64,000 nt of DNA from Desertimonas sp963732335 (GCA_963732335.1 CAVSZO010000032.1:62001-126000), one strand, 5' to 3'. Shown: positions 41,745 to 53,313, counted from the first letter of the stretch. Notes: generated by a model from the sequence alone, not told the origin. Translations and numbers: made by a program.

Positions 41745-42280
41745 AGAACGGCATCACGCTCGATCTCGACAACGGCCTGTTCCAGGTCGTCGAGTTCCAG
41801 CACGTCAAGCCCGGCAAGGGCGGGGCGTTCGTGCGCACGAAGCTCCGCAACGTCCGCACCGGCGCCGTGCTCGAGCGGACGTTCAACGCCGGCGTCCGCG
41901 TCGAGCAGGCGATCGTCGACCGGCAGGACATGCAGTTCCTGTACCGCGACGGCGACGACTACGTGTTCATGAACACGGCGACCTATGACCAGCTCCACGT
42001 CCGCCCGGCGCAGCTCGGCGACGCCGCCGATTACCTCGTCGAGGGCGCCGTCGCCCAGATCGCCCAACACGGCAGTGAGATCATCGGTGTCGAGATCCCC
42101 GCATCGGTGGAGCTGTCCGTCGCCGTCACCGAGCCGGGCGTGCAGGGTGATCGCGTGTCGGGGGCGCGCAAGCCGGCCGAGCTGGAGACCGGCAAGACTG
42201 TGCAGGTGCCGCTGTTCGTCAATGTCGGTGACAAGGTGCGCGTCGACACGAGGTCTGGCGAGTACATCACGCGGGTGTGA
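41717..42280 (+). CDS. efp: Translation elongation factor P
   Basis: 187 residues, intact. ITTNDLKNGITLDLDNGLFQ, the loop with the modifiable lysine position KPGKGGAFVRTKLRNVRTG, and the C-terminal VNVGDKVRVDTRSGEYITRV. Relieves ribosome stalling at polyproline. Residue at the loop tip is Lys in PGKGG. Start GTG 41717. The stop forms TGATG with nusB. Confidence 0.95.
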   Translation: MPAITTNDLKNGITLDLDNGLFQVVEFQHVKPGKGGAFVRTKLRNVRTGAVLERTFNAGVRVEQAIVDRQDMQFLYRDGDDYVFMNTATYDQLHVRPAQLGDAADYLVEGAVAQIAQHGSEIIGVEIPASVELSVAVTEPGVQGDRVSGARKPAELETGKTVQVPLFVNVGDKVRVDTRSGEYITRV

Positions 42281-42710
42281 TGACGCGAGCGAGCGCCACG
42301 ACCGGAGGTCTGACGCCCGCGAGCGCGCCTTGTACGCCCTCTACGAGGCCTCGGTCAAGGGGATCGAACCTGGTGAGGTGCTCGCTGCCCAGGTCGTCCC
42401 GCCCGACGAGCTGACCACCCTGCTCGTGACAGGCGTCGCCGAGCACCGCGACCGGCTCGACGCGGCGATCGACGCCAAGTCGCAGGGCTGGACCCTGGAT
42501 CGGATGCCGGTGCTCGACCTCAATGTCCTCCGGCTCGCCGCCTTCGAGCTCGCCGAGCGCCCCGACGTGCCCGTGGCCGTCATCATCGACGAGGCCGTCG
42601 ACCTGGCCAAACGCTTCTCGACCGACAACAGCGGCCGCTTCATCAACGGCCTGCTGGCGGCGCTGGCGCCAGAGCTCCGCCAGGGGAGCGATGGGATGAC
42701 GGACGGTTGA
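42280..42710 (+). CDS. nusB: Transcription antitermination factor NusB
   Basis: All-helical RNA-binding factor for rRNA antitermination. ARERALYALYEASVKGIEPG, GVAEHRDRLDAAIDAKSQGW and VPVAVIIDEAVDLAKRFSTD with SGRFINGLLAALAPEL are diagnostic. About 143 residues. One extra base within the first dozen codons (near 42306) separates ATG 42280 from the body. efp-nusB is the usual actinobacterial order. Confidence 0.92.
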
Positions 42711-44391
42711 ACGTCGAGCGTCGTGATCTCGCCGAGGCCGATTTGCGTCAGCCGGATGACTCACAATCGGTTGTCGAGCTGACCCAAACGTTTGGATCCC
42801 GCGCAATTGCTGCCGGCCGCGGCGTCGTCGCCTTCGGGCGGGCCAACTCGGGGCCGATCTGCCTCACCCTGACCCTCGTCGGGATCGTCATCTGGGCGAC
42901 GGTCTTCTCCGTGCTCGGCGTCCGCAACCATCGCAACTTCGGCACGTGGGCCTACGACATGGCGATCTATGACCAGGCGTTCTGGCTCATCTCCCAGGGT
43001 GGGGACACGTTCATGACCGTACGTGGTCTCGATGTGTGGGGCCACCACGTCAACCTGATCGCCTACGCCTTCGCTCCGTTCTACCGCCTCGGCGCCGGAC
43101 CGGAATTCCTCTACGTCGTGCAGAACGTCTCGATCGCCCTTGGTGCGCTCCCCGTGTACCTGATCGTCAAGGAGCGCTTCGGCAAGCCGTTGATGGGCCT
43201 CGTCTTCGCCGTCGCCTACCTGCTCTACGCGCCCGCCCAATGGGTCGCCTGGATCAACTTCCACCCCGAAGCGCTGGTGATCACGCCGTTCCTGTTCGCC
43301 TGGTACTTCTTCCTCCGGCGGTGGCGAGGGTGGTTCTTCGTCAGCGTCGCCGTCGTCCTGGTGATGCGTGAGGACGCCGCCCTCGCCGTGATGATGATGG
43401 GCGTCGTGCTGCTGATCACGCACCTGGCGCAGCGAGACGCGGCACGACGACCGGCGAACGGCGTCGGTGACCATCGCCCTCGGTTTCGTCTGGTACCTCG
43501 TCGCCACACAGGTGGTCATTCCCCACTTCAACAACGGGGAGCCACCGTTCTACATGAGCTGGTTCTTCCCCCATTACGGCGGGAGCTTCAGTGGCATCGT
43601 CAGGAACATCGTCCGCCACCCCGACTGGCTGGTTCGCGACGCCACCCAGCCGGACCGCATCCGGTTCTACCGAGATCTGACGCTTCCGCTCGGTGGTTTC
43701 GCCATCCTGTCGCCACTGCATCTGCTGATGGCGGCGCCCACGATGCTCGCCAGCGTGATCGGCTCCTCACCGTTCGCTCGGCAGATCAGGTACCAGTACA
43801 CGTCGGTCATGCTGGCGCCGATCTTGATCGCCTCGATCGAGGGGGCGCGCTTCCTGTGGGCGAGGTTCACCCGCCTGCGCGTGCCGCATCGGGCTGTGGC
43901 TGCTCGCCTGTGCCTACGTCACCAGCGTTGCGTGGTCGCCGTCGCCGATCGGCAACGCCTATGGCGTGTGGCGCCGCGATGACGCCCACGCCGAGGCGTT
44001 GCGAGAGGCCGTTGACATGATCCCCGAGGACGCGTCGGTGTCCTCGTCGTTCAACATCGGACCCCATCTCTCCCGCCGGCGCGAGTCCTACGACTGGCCG
44101 AACCCGTTCTGGCCCGCCTACTGGGGGAACAGCGGCACGGACTGCGACCAGTTCCCCAGCGCCTCGGAGATCGAGTACATCGCCCTCGACCTCACGTACT
44201 ACCAGGGAGACGGCGCGATCTACCCGGGAGAGTCTGCGTTCATCGACTCGTTGATCGCCGACGACGGCGAGTTCGAGGTCATCTTCGAGGAGGACAACGT
44301 CATCGTCGCCCGCCGGGTCAAGCCCGGCCCGGACGGCGAACCGCTGGCACCGAACTGTCCCGGCGTCAATCCGCTGGCGCCGCCTGCGTGA
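42707..44391 (+). CDS. DUF2079 polytopic membrane protein, copy 1
   Basis: About 560 residues. Around ten hydrophobic segments; family blocks YDMAIYDQAFWLISQGGDTF, GLDVWGHHVNLIAYAFAPFY and WINFHPEALVITPFLFAWYF with the conserved His-Pro-Glu. The C-terminal soluble part (IPEDASVSSSFNIGPHLSRR) ends EDNVIVARRVKPG. DUF2079 proteins look like membrane glycosyltransferases (GT-C-like), but no activity is assigned. Start TTG 42707 overlaps nusB. Shifts near 43450 and 43895. Convergent with a paralog. Confidence 0.82.
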
Positions 44392-44396
44392 GTCGC

Positions 44397-46037
44397 TCAG
44401 TCCGACGTTCCGTCTCGACTCGGCGGGTTCCTCGTCCCGCCGTGCGACGAGGATGCCCGACTCGTCGGACACGACGACGAACTCGCCGCTTTCGAGCAGG
44501 CTGTCGATGAGTTGTTCCTCGCGCCCGTCGGGAACGTGGGTCGTCCGGTCGACCACGATCCAGTCCACCTCGGCGGGGACGTGGTCGTGGTCCGGGTCAT
44601 CCGGTGCGACGCCTGCAACGCCCCAGTTGAGCGGGAACCACGGATTGGGGAACGTGTAGATCTGCTCCCGGTGACTGAGGTGGGGAACGATGTTGTAGGT
44701 GGCCGACACGGCTGCGTCGGACGGAACTGCATCGACCGCCGCGTCGAACTCGGCTTGGCGGGGGTTGGCGTAGAGCGCCCAGTAGCCGTTGCGGTACTGC
44801 GTGCTGATCGGTGACATCCCCCAGGCCACCGACGTAGCCAAGGCAGCAGCGGCGACCGCACCGACGGCGAACCGGCGAACTGGCAACGACTTGAGGCGGG
44901 CGACGCCATCGATGCTGGAGAGCGCCACGAAGGCCACGATGATCGCGGCGTAGTGGAACTGGATGCTCCAGAAGAAGTTGAGGTTGGTGAGGATGTTGGC
45001 GAAGAACTGAGGGATCGCCGGGACCAGGAGCAGCGGGGCGAGGAGGGACGTGAAGGCGAACGGGGCGAGGAGGTCACGGGCGTAGCCGAGGGCGTCGTTG
45101 TTCTGCAGTCGGTCGACCACCAGCGTGGGGTCGGTGAAAGTCGTCTTGATCAGGTCAGCTCGGCGAGTCACCGAGCTCACCGTAGAAGATCCCGGCGTGA
45201 TTGGTCCCACCGTTGAACGCCGGCATCACGATGCCGTAGGCGACGAGGAACCACACGACGCCGACGGCGATGGTGAGCAGACCAAGTCGTCGCTGCTTGC
45301 GAACGAGCAGGACGATGCCGATCCGATGGCCGCGAGGGCGATGTCCTCCTTCCACGTCAGGGCGGCGACCAGGAAGATCCAGTACCACCCCCTGCGATTT
45401 CGCGACGCCATCAGCCACGTCATCAACACGAACGGGATCGCCATCGTCTCGGGGTGAAACGCTTCCCAGCACAGCCACTGCACCGTGGGATTGAGCAGCC
45501 AGGCGACGCCGAACGTGAGCGCCAGCCACTCGTTGCCCAGCCGGTCACGCGGCGTACAGGAAGAGCGGCACGGCTGACAGCGCCAGCGCGGCGGTCTGCA
45601 ACAGGTTGATCAGCTGCGGCCCGCCGCCGAGCCAGTACAGCGGTGCGAGGGCGAAATAGGCCAGCGTGAGATGGTGCCCGAGGACGGGCATGCCGCTCAC
45701 CGTGATGAATCCCTTGCCGTGGGCGAGCAGCCAGATCGCTTGGTCGTGATGTCCCATGTCGAAGTCGAACGTGGCGAAGCGAGCGTGGCGCAGCCAGATC
45801 AACCGGCCGAACACCACGAACCAGACGACGATGGCGACGACAGAGCAGGACCACGGCGGGCTCGGCGCGCACACGATCGACGAGGGCGTGGAAGCGCTCT
45901 GATCTCCCCGCCGATGGAGTTTCCGGGGCGTCCTCGTCCGATGCCTCGGTCGGGAGCGTCTCGTCGACGACGGCGAGTTCGTCCGACTCGACGGTGCCGC
46001 TGGAGGCTGCATCCGATCGCGCTGCGGTCTCCGCCAT
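44397..46037 (-). CDS. DUF2079 polytopic membrane protein, copy 2, frame broken
   Basis: Paralog of the preceding gene on the opposite strand; their stops are 5 bases apart. Shared blocks: FDFDMGHHDQAIWLLAHGKG, GMPVLGHHLTLAYFALAPLY, EAFHPETMAIPFVLMTWLMA and, near the C-terminus, SDAAVSATYNIVPHLSHREQ. A Ser/Glu-rich cytoplasmic N-terminus of about 50 residues precedes the first helix. At least six single-base breaks. Start ATG 46037; end 44397 assumes one base shift before NPPSRDGTSD. Confidence 0.78.
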
Positions 46038-46106
46038 GCCCGGCCGACTGTACCGGGCCAAGTCGGTGAGCTGAGTTAGGCTGCGGCCGAACCGAACGAC
46101 CGTCAA

Positions 46107-46126
46107 GCGGGTCCCGTGAGGCCCGT
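46107..46126 (+). promoter_or_regulatory. PyrR-binding RNA element in the pyr leader
   Basis: The leader sequence GGTCCCGTGAGGCC (46110-46123) agrees at 12 of 14 positions with the PyrR-binding consensus ARUCCNGNGAGGYU, and cggg/cccg on either side can form a stem. It lies just before the Shine-Dalgarno gggagga of pyrR. In mycobacteria PyrR binding at such a site represses translation when UMP is high; the same control is inferred here. Confidence 0.6.
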
Positions 46127-46138
46127 ACGGGAGGAACG

Positions 46139-46658
46139 ATGCACGATGCCGCGCCTGCGGGCAAGCAAGTACTGGGTGCCGACGACGTGCGCCGTGCGCT
46201 GACCCGCATCGCCCACGAGATCATCCGAGCGCAACCACGGCCTCGATGGCGTGGTGCTGATCGGCCTGCAACGTGGTGGCACCTGGGTCGCCGAGTCGCT
46301 CGCCAGTGAGATCGAGCGCTTCGAGCACGCGGTACCCGTCGGAACGATCGACGTGACGTTCTACCGCGACGACATCGGGATGCGCCCGGTCGCTCCTGCC
46401 CGCCGCAACGAGTTACCTGTGCCGATCGACGGCGCAACCGTGGTGCTCGTCGACGACGTGCTGTTCACCGGCCGCACCGTGCGCGCCGCCCTCGACGCCC
46501 TCGGCGACTACGGGCGCCCTCGTGCTGTGCAACTCGCCGTGCTCGTCGACCGCGGCCACCGCGAGCTACCGATCCGCCCGGACTATGTGGGCAAGAACCT
46601 GCCGACGAGCCTCGACGAGACTGTCCAGGCGGCGAGCGACGGGGTGGTGATTTCGTGA
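46139..46658 (+). CDS. pyrR: Bifunctional pyr operon regulator / uracil phosphoribosyltransferase PyrR
   Basis: About 172 residues. GADDVRRALTRIAHEIIERN (after removing one base near 46228), GLDGVVLIGLQRGGTWVAE, the PRPP-binding loop VVLVDDVLFTGRTVRAALDA and VLVDRGHRELPIRPDYVGKN, a region found in RNA-binding PyrR proteins. Start ATG 46139 with gggagga 5 bases upstream. First gene of the pyrimidine operon, coupled to pyrB. Confidence 0.93.
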
Positions 46659-47572
46659 AGCACCTGCGCTCGATCGCCGAGATCGGAGTCGATGCGGTGC
46701 ATCGCATCCTCGATCTCACCGAGCACATGGTCGAGGTCAACGCCCGACCGATCCCGAAGGTGCCAGCCTTGCGCGGGCGCACCGTGTGCAACATGTTCTT
46801 CGAGGACTCGACCCGGACGCGGCTCTCGTTCGAGACGGCGGCGAAACGTCTGTCGGCCGACGTGATGACGTTCACCGCCGGTTCGTCGAGCGTCAACAAG
46901 GGCGAGAGCCTGCGCGACACGATCGAAACGGTGGCGGCGATGGGCGTCGACGCCTTCGTCATCCGCCACAAGTCGAGCGGCGTTCCTTGGCAGGTCGAAC
47001 GCTGGACAACCGCCCGCATCGTCAACGGAGGCGACGGCTGGCACGCTCACCCGACGCAGGCCCTCCTCGACGCCTTCACGGTGCGCTCCGCCCTGGCCCG
47101 CACCGGGGGGCTGGACGGGTTGCGCGTGGCGATCGTCGGCGACATCCGCCACTCCCGCGTCGCACGGAGCAACATCGAGATCTTCTCGATGCTCGGCGCC
47201 GACGTCACCTTGGTCGGCCCGGCCACCCTGTTGCCGCCGGCACCACTGGCCCCCGCCACCGACGATCTCGACTCCGTCATCCAGGACGTCGACGTGCTGT
47301 ACCTGTTGCGGATGCAGCGCGAGCGCATCGACGACGCCGTCGTCCCGAGCATCCGCGAGTACAGCGCCCGGTTCGGACTCACCGCCGAACGCGCCGATCG
47401 TCTGCCCAAGAGCACGCTGGTGATGCATCCCGGGCCGATGAACCGCGGTGTCGAGATCGCTGTCGACCCCGCCGAGCTTCCCGGCGCGTTGATCACCCAG
47501 CAGGTGAGCAACGGCGTGGCGGTGCGGATGGCCGTGCTGTTCGACCTCCTCGGCGCGGGCGGCCTGGAATGA
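46655..47572 (+). CDS. pyrB: Aspartate carbamoyltransferase catalytic chain
   Basis: 305 residues, intact. Carbamoyl phosphate site CNMFFEDSTRTRLSFETAAK, GSSSVNKGESLRDTIETVAA, HPTQALLDAFTVRSAL and MHPGPMNRGVEIAVDP. Catalyses carbamoyl aspartate formation. GTG 46655 overlaps the pyrR stop; ATGA overlap with pyrC. No regulatory pyrI chain follows. Confidence 0.96.
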   Translation: MKHLRSIAEIGVDAVHRILDLTEHMVEVNARPIPKVPALRGRTVCNMFFEDSTRTRLSFETAAKRLSADVMTFTAGSSSVNKGESLRDTIETVAAMGVDAFVIRHKSSGVPWQVERWTTARIVNGGDGWHAHPTQALLDAFTVRSALARTGGLDGLRVAIVGDIRHSRVARSNIEIFSMLGADVTLVGPATLLPPAPLAPATDDLDSVIQDVDVLYLLRMQRERIDDAVVPSIREYSARFGLTAERADRLPKSTLVMHPGPMNRGVEIAVDPAELPGALITQQVSNGVAVRMAVLFDLLGAGGLE

Positions 47573-48861
47573 GGCTGTCGATCACCGGTGGGGTGGTGGT
47601 CGATCAGGCTGGCGAACGGACCGCTGACGTCCTCGTCGACGGCGATCTCGTCGTCGCGGTCGGTACGGACCTGGCCGATGGCGGGCCGGGCAGCACCCTC
47701 GATGCCACGAACTGCGTCGTCGCTCCCGGATTCGTCGACCTTCACGCCCATCTCCGCCAGCCCGGCGGCGAGGATGCCGAGACGATCGAGTCGGGCAGCC
47801 GTGCCGCCGCCCTCGGCGGCTACACGGCAGTCGTGGCGATGCCCAATACCAATCCGCCGGCCGACGGCCGCAGCGTCGTCGACTTGGTTCGCCAACAGGC
47901 CGCCAGTGCCGGTCTCTGCGACGTGTATCCATCCGGTTGCATCACGGTCGGCCGCAGGGGTGAGCAGCTGGCGCCGATCGGTGAGCTCGCTGGCGCCGGC
48001 GTCCGCGTGTTCACTGACGACGGCACGGGCGTGCAGGACCCGCTGCTGATGCGCCGGGCGATGGAGTACAGCCTCGGCCTCGACGTCGTCCTCGCTCAGC
48101 ACTGCGAAGTGAGCGCCCTGACACGCGGCGCGGTGATGCACGAGGGTCACTGCTGCAGCGAACTCGGTCTGCCCGGGTGGCCAGCCCTCGCCGAGGAGCT
48201 GATGGTCCACCGCGACATCGAGCTGTCCCGGCTGACCGGCGCCCGCCTGCACCTCATGCACCTGTCGACGGCGGGCAGCGTCGAGCTCGTTCGCCGCGCC
48301 AAGGCCGACGGCGTCGCCGTTACCGCCGAGGTCACCCCGCATCACCTATCCCTCACGGACGAGCTGCTGGCCGGCTACGACCCAGTGTTCAAGGTCAACC
48401 CTCCGCTGCGCACGAAGGCAGATGTCGAAGCGCTCGTCGAGGGCCTCGTCGACGGCACGATCGACGCCATCGCCACCGATCATGCGCCGCACCCCGCGGC
48501 CACCAAGGAGCAGCCGCTCGACGAGGCTCCGCCGGGCATGGTCGGCTTGGAGACGGCGCTCGGCGTGTGCCTGCCGATCCTCACCGAGGCAGGCATGAGC
48601 ATCGCCGGCGTCGTCGCCGCGATGGCATGGAAGCCGGCAGCGATCGCCTGCCTCACGGACCGTCATGGCGGACCGATCGTCGCGGGAGGGCCGGCCAGCA
48701 TCGTCGTGTTCGATGCCAACGAGACGTGGGAGGTCGTTCCCGCCAAGCTCGCCAGCCGCAGCCACAACACTCCGTTCGCTGGGCGTCAGCTGCGCGGCCG
48801 GGTCCGCCACACGATCCTCGACGGCGTGGCCACGGTCATCGACGGGGTGGCTCAACGGTGA
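47569..48861 (+). CDS. pyrC: Dihydroorotase (type I)
   Basis: 430 residues, intact. Zinc ligands in VAPGFVDLHAHLRQPGGED, MPNTNPPADGRSVVD, VLAQHCEVSALTRGAVMHEG, LHLMHLSTAGSVELVRRAK and AIATDHAPHPAATKEQPLDE, and the C-terminal VPAKLASRSHNTPFAGRQL. The carboxylated-lysine position of some dihydroorotases is not obvious, as in type I actinobacterial enzymes. Start ATG 47569. Confidence 0.95.
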   Translation: MRLSITGGVVVDQAGERTADVLVDGDLVVAVGTDLADGGPGSTLDATNCVVAPGFVDLHAHLRQPGGEDAETIESGSRAAALGGYTAVVAMPNTNPPADGRSVVDLVRQQAASAGLCDVYPSGCITVGRRGEQLAPIGELAGAGVRVFTDDGTGVQDPLLMRRAMEYSLGLDVVLAQHCEVSALTRGAVMHEGHCCSELGLPGWPALAEELMVHRDIELSRLTGARLHLMHLSTAGSVELVRRAKADGVAVTAEVTPHHLSLTDELLAGYDPVFKVNPPLRTKADVEALVEGLVDGTIDAIATDHAPHPAATKEQPLDEAPPGMVGLETALGVCLPILTEAGMSIAGVVAAMAWKPAAIACLTDRHGGPIVAGGPASIVVFDANETWEVVPAKLASRSHNTPFAGRQLRGRVRHTILDGVATVIDGVAQR

Positions 48862-49977
48862 ATGAATATACACTACAGCGCATGAACATGCGTCCTGGGG
48901 TTCTCGTCCTCGAGGACGGATCGCTGTTCGAGGGCGAACTGTTCGGTGCCGACGCGTCGGCGGCCGCAGGAGAAGTCGTGTTCAACACCGCCCTCAGCGG
49001 CTATCAGGAGGTGCTCACCGATCCCAGCTACGCCGGGCAGATCGTGACGTTCACCAACCCGCACATCGGCAACTACGGGGTCAACGCCACCGACTTCGAG
49101 TCGCGGGGGCTGTTCTGCCGCGGTGTCGTCGTCCGTGACGTCGCCCGCCGCTACTCCAACCGTCGGGCGGAGGCCGACCTCGACTCGATGCTGCGCGCTC
49201 ACGGCATCGCCGGGATCAGCGGTGTCGACACACGCCGGCTGACGCGGCTGATCCGCACGACCGGCGCAGTCCCGGGCGCGTTCGGACCCGCCGAGGATGT
49301 CGACGCCTTGCGCACCGCCGCGGCCGCCGAACCAGGAACTGACGGCGTCGACCTCGTCGCCACCGTCACGACGGCACAGCCCTACACCGTGCCAGCCGCC
49401 AACGGCTGCACAGCGCCGCATCGTCGCCTACGACTACGGCATCAAGCGGACGATCCTGCGCCACCTCAGCCGACTCGGAGCCGTCGACGTCGTGCCGGCG
49501 ACGACGCCGGCCGCCGACGTGCTGGCGCGAGAACCCGATGGGATCTTCCTGTCCAACGGGCCCGGCGATCCGGCATTCGTCGCCGATGCCGCCGACATCA
49601 TCGGCGAGCTGCTCGGATCGTCGGTGCCCGTGTTCGGCATCTGCCTCGGCCACCAGCTCCTGGCGACGGCGATCGGCGGGACGACCGTCAAGCTGCCGTT
49701 CGGCCACCACGGCGCCAACCACCCGGTCCAGGACCTGCAGACCGGGAAGATCGAGATCACCAGCCAGAACCACAACTTCGCCGTAGCCGCCGACGGTCTC
49801 GCCGGGATCGCCACGATGACCCACGTCAACCTCAACGACGGTGTGTGTGAGGGGCTCGAGGTGGCCGACGCCAACGCCTTTGCCGTGCAGCACCATCCCG
49901 AGGCCGGGCCGGGACCGCACGACAGCGCCTACCTGTTCGACCGTTTCGCCGCCCGCATGGACGAGAGCACGCCCTGA
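48858..49977 (+). CDS. carA: Carbamoyl-phosphate synthase small chain
   Basis: Glutamine amidotransferase subunit. N-terminal domain VLVLEDGSLFEGELFGADAS, FNTALSGYQEVLTDPSYAGQ; class I GATase domain with IVAYDYGIKRTILRHLSRLG, FLSNGPGDPAFVADA, the nucleophile VFGICLGHQLLATAIGG and QHHPEAGPGPHDSAYLFDRF. One shift near 49415. Start GTG 48858 overlaps the pyrC stop; ATG 48882 is an equally good start with a promoter-like box ahead of it. About 372 residues. Confidence 0.94.
48869..48874 (+). promoter_or_regulatory. TACACT -10 box 7 bases before an internal carA ATG
   Basis: In the AT-rich stretch gaatatacactac, TACACT is 7 bases before ATG 48882, identical in box and spacing to alaS. Suggests an internal leaderless promoter for carAB. 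Confidence 0.4.
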
Positions 49978-52900
49978 TGCCGCGGCGCAACGACATCTCC
50001 TCGGTGCTCGTCATCGGCTCCGGCCCGATCGTGATCGGTCAGGCATGCGAGTTCGACTACTCCGGAACCCAGGCGTGTCGAGTCCTGCGCGAGGAGGGCT
50101 ACCGCGTCATCCTCGCCAACTCGAATCCGGCGACGATCATGACCGACCCGGACTTCGCCGACCGCACCTACATCGAGCCGCTCACGGCGCCCGTACTGGC
50201 GGCGATCATCGAACGAGAGCGACCAGACGCCGTGCTCCCGACGCTCGGCGGCCAGACCGGTCTCAACCTCGCCATGGACCTCCACCGACTCGGCGTCATC
50301 GGCGTCCAGGGCAAGCCGGAGATGCTCGGCGCCGACGCCACGGCGATCGCCACGGCGGAAGACCGCGAGCAGTTCAAGGCGGCGATGGTCGGGATCGGCC
50401 TCGACGTGCCGGCCTCCGGGTTCGCCCACTCCTTCGACGAGGCGATCGAGGTTGCCGCCACGATCGGGCTGCCGGCGATCGTCCGCCCGGCCTACATCCT
50501 CGGCGGGCGCGGCACCGGCATCGCCACGACCGACCGAGGAGTTCCACCGCCTCGCCGTCGGCCGGTCTGGCCGCGAGCCCGATCAGCGAGATCCTCATCG
50601 AGCAGTCGATCGCCGGGTGGAAGGAGTTCGAGCTCGAGGTGATGCGCGACCGCGCCGACAACTGCGTGATCATCTGCTCGATCGAGAACGTCGACCCGAT
50701 GGGCGTGCACACCGGCGACTCGATCACTGTCGCCCCCGCGCAGACGCTGACCGACGTCGAGTACCAGGAGATGCGCAACGCCGCCTTCGCCTGCATCCGC
50801 CGCGTCGGTGTCGAGACCGGTGGGTCGAACGTGCAGTTCGCCCTCGATCCCGTGAGCGGCCGCCAGGTGATCATCGAGATGAACCCGCGGGTGTCGCGAT
50901 CGTCGGCGCTGGCGTCGAAGGCGACGGGGTTCCCGATCGCCAAGATCGCCACCAAGCTCGCCGTCGGCTACACGCTCGACGAGATCGAGAACGACATCAC
51001 CAAGTCGACGCCGGCGTGCTTCGAGCCGTCGATCGACTACGTGGTGACGAAGGTGCCGCGCTGGGCGTTCGAGAAGCTTCCCGGTACGAGCGGCGTGCTC
51101 GGCACGCAGATGCAGTCCGTCGGCGAGGTGATGGCGATCGGGCGGACGTTCCCGGAGAGCCTGCAGAAGGCTCTGCGCTCGCTCGAGCAGGGCCGGTTCG
51201 GACTCAATGCCGACCCCGCCGAAGCGCAGCTCGCCGGCCAGTCCACCGTCGGCCTGCTCGGCGCCATCGGCACGCCGACTCCAGAGCGCATCTTCCAGGT
51301 CGCCGAGCTGCTCCGCCGCGGGATCACCGTCGAGCAGATCCACGCCGCCTGCCGCATCGACGAGTGGTTCATCGACCAGATCGCCCGGATCGTCGAGGAG
51401 CGGGCCACGCTCGACGACATCGGCGGGGTGGACGCGATGGACGCACGATCGTGGCGGCGGGCGAAGCAGCTCGGGTTCAGCGACGCCCAGCTCGCCCATC
51501 TCTGGCGCACCGACACCGGCGCGGTGCGATCGGCACGCGAGGCAGCGGGCGTGTAGGCCGACGTACAAGACGGTCGACACGTGCGCCGCCGAGTTCGCCG
51601 CCCTCACGCCGTACCACTACTCGACGTGGGAGGACGAGGACGAGGTGCGGCCGTCCGAACGGCCGCGAGTCGTGATCCTCGGCTCCGGCCCGAACCGCAT
51701 CGGTCAGGGCATCGAGTTCGACTACTGCTGCGTCCACGCCAGCTTCGCCCTGCGCGCCGCCGGCTTCGAGACGGTGATGATCAACTGCAACCCGGAGACG
51801 GTGTCCACCGACTACGACACCTCCGACCGTCTCTATTTCGAGCCGCTCACGGCGGAGGACGTGCACAACGTCATCGCCGCCGAGACCGCAGCGGCCGGTG
51901 GTGTCGCGCCCAAGGTGATCGTCGCCCTGGGCGGGCAGACCCCGTTGAAGCTCGCCGGTGAGATCCCGCCCGAGCTCGTCGCCGGAACGACCGCCGAGTC
52001 GATCGACGCCGCCGAAGACCGCGAGAAGTGGAACCGGCTCTGTCACGACCTCGGCATCCCGCAACCGCCGGGCGGCACCGCCATCGACCTCGACCAGGCT
52101 CTCGCCGTCGCCGCCGACATCGGCTACCCGGTGCTCGTGCGCCCGAGCTACGTCCTCGGTGGGCGGGCGATGCGGATCGTCCACGACGAGAGCCAGCTGC
52201 GCGAGGCGATGGACGAGCTCGCCGGCCACGGCAGCCTCGGGCGCGAGGGGGGGTTGTCCGCGGACCGTCCGGTGCTCATCGACCGCTTCCTCGACGACGC
52301 CGTCGAGGTCGACGTCGATGCCGTCCGCGACCACGCCGGCGAGGTGCTCATCGGCGGGGTGATGGAACACGTCGAGGAGGCTGGCGTGCACTCCGGTGAC
52401 TCGGCGTGCGCGATCCCACCACCGTCGCTGCTGCCCTGGGTGATCGAGGTGATCAAGGCCTACACGGCGGCGATCGCCGCCCGGCTCGACGTTCGCGGCC
52501 TGCTCAACGTCCAGTTCGCGGTGCGCGGCACGACCGTCTTCGTCATCGAGGCCAACCCCCGCGCCAGCCGGACGGTGCCGTTCGTCGCCAAGGCCACCGG
52601 TGTCCCCCTCGCCAAGGTGGCGACCCGGGTGATGCTCGGGGCGACCCTCGCCGAACTGCGTCACGAAGGACTGTTGCGCCCGTCGGTGCTCGACGGCGAC
52701 GGGGCCCCGGCCACGGTGGCGGTCAAGGAGGCTGTCCTGCCGTTCTCGCGGTTCCCGGATGTCGACCCAGCGCTGGGGCCGGAGATGCGCTCGACAGGTG
52801 AGGTGATGGGCATCGACACGACGTTCGGGCGGGCGTTCCACAAGGCCGAGCTGGCCGCCGGCACCGTGCTCGAACCCGAGGGCACGGTGTTCCTCTCCCT

Positions 52901-53294
52901 TGCCGACCGTGACAAGCCGGCCGGGCTGGTCGTCGCCAAACGTCTGCGCCAGCTCGGCATGGGCATCGTCGCCACGAAGGGAACTGCCGACTACCTCGCC
53001 GGGTTCGACGAGCCGGTCGACGCCGTCGTCGCCAAGGTCTCCGAGGTCACCGCCGGTGGCGAAGACAAGACGGCCGTCGACCTGATCGCATCGGGCAAGG
53101 TCACGTTCGTGGTCAACACGCCACAGGGGAGCGGCGGCCGCTCCGACGGCGAGGAGATCCGCAAGGCAGCCGTGGTCCACAGCGTGGCGTGCGTGACGAC
53201 GATCAGCGCCGCCCTTGCCGCCGTGCAGGGTCTCATCGAGCAACGCGGCCAACCGCTGTCGGTCCGCTCCCTGCAGGAGCTGCATGGGCGTTGA
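49977..53294 (+). CDS. carB: Carbamoyl-phosphate synthase large chain
   Basis: About 1105 residues. Two ATP-grasp halves: LVIGSGPIVIGQACEFDYSG and, in the second half, VVILGSGPNRIGQGIEFDYC; substrate loops GWKEFELEVMRDRADNCVII and VLIDRFLDDAVEVDVDAVRD; a C-terminal MGS-like domain (LRQLGMGIVATKGTADYLAG). Three extra bases, near 50530, 50553 and 51555, split it; removing each restores the family text. Start ATG 49977 by TGATG overlap with carA. Confidence 0.96.
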
Positions 53295-53313
53295 CCGTGC
53301 ACCCGTCGCGAGA

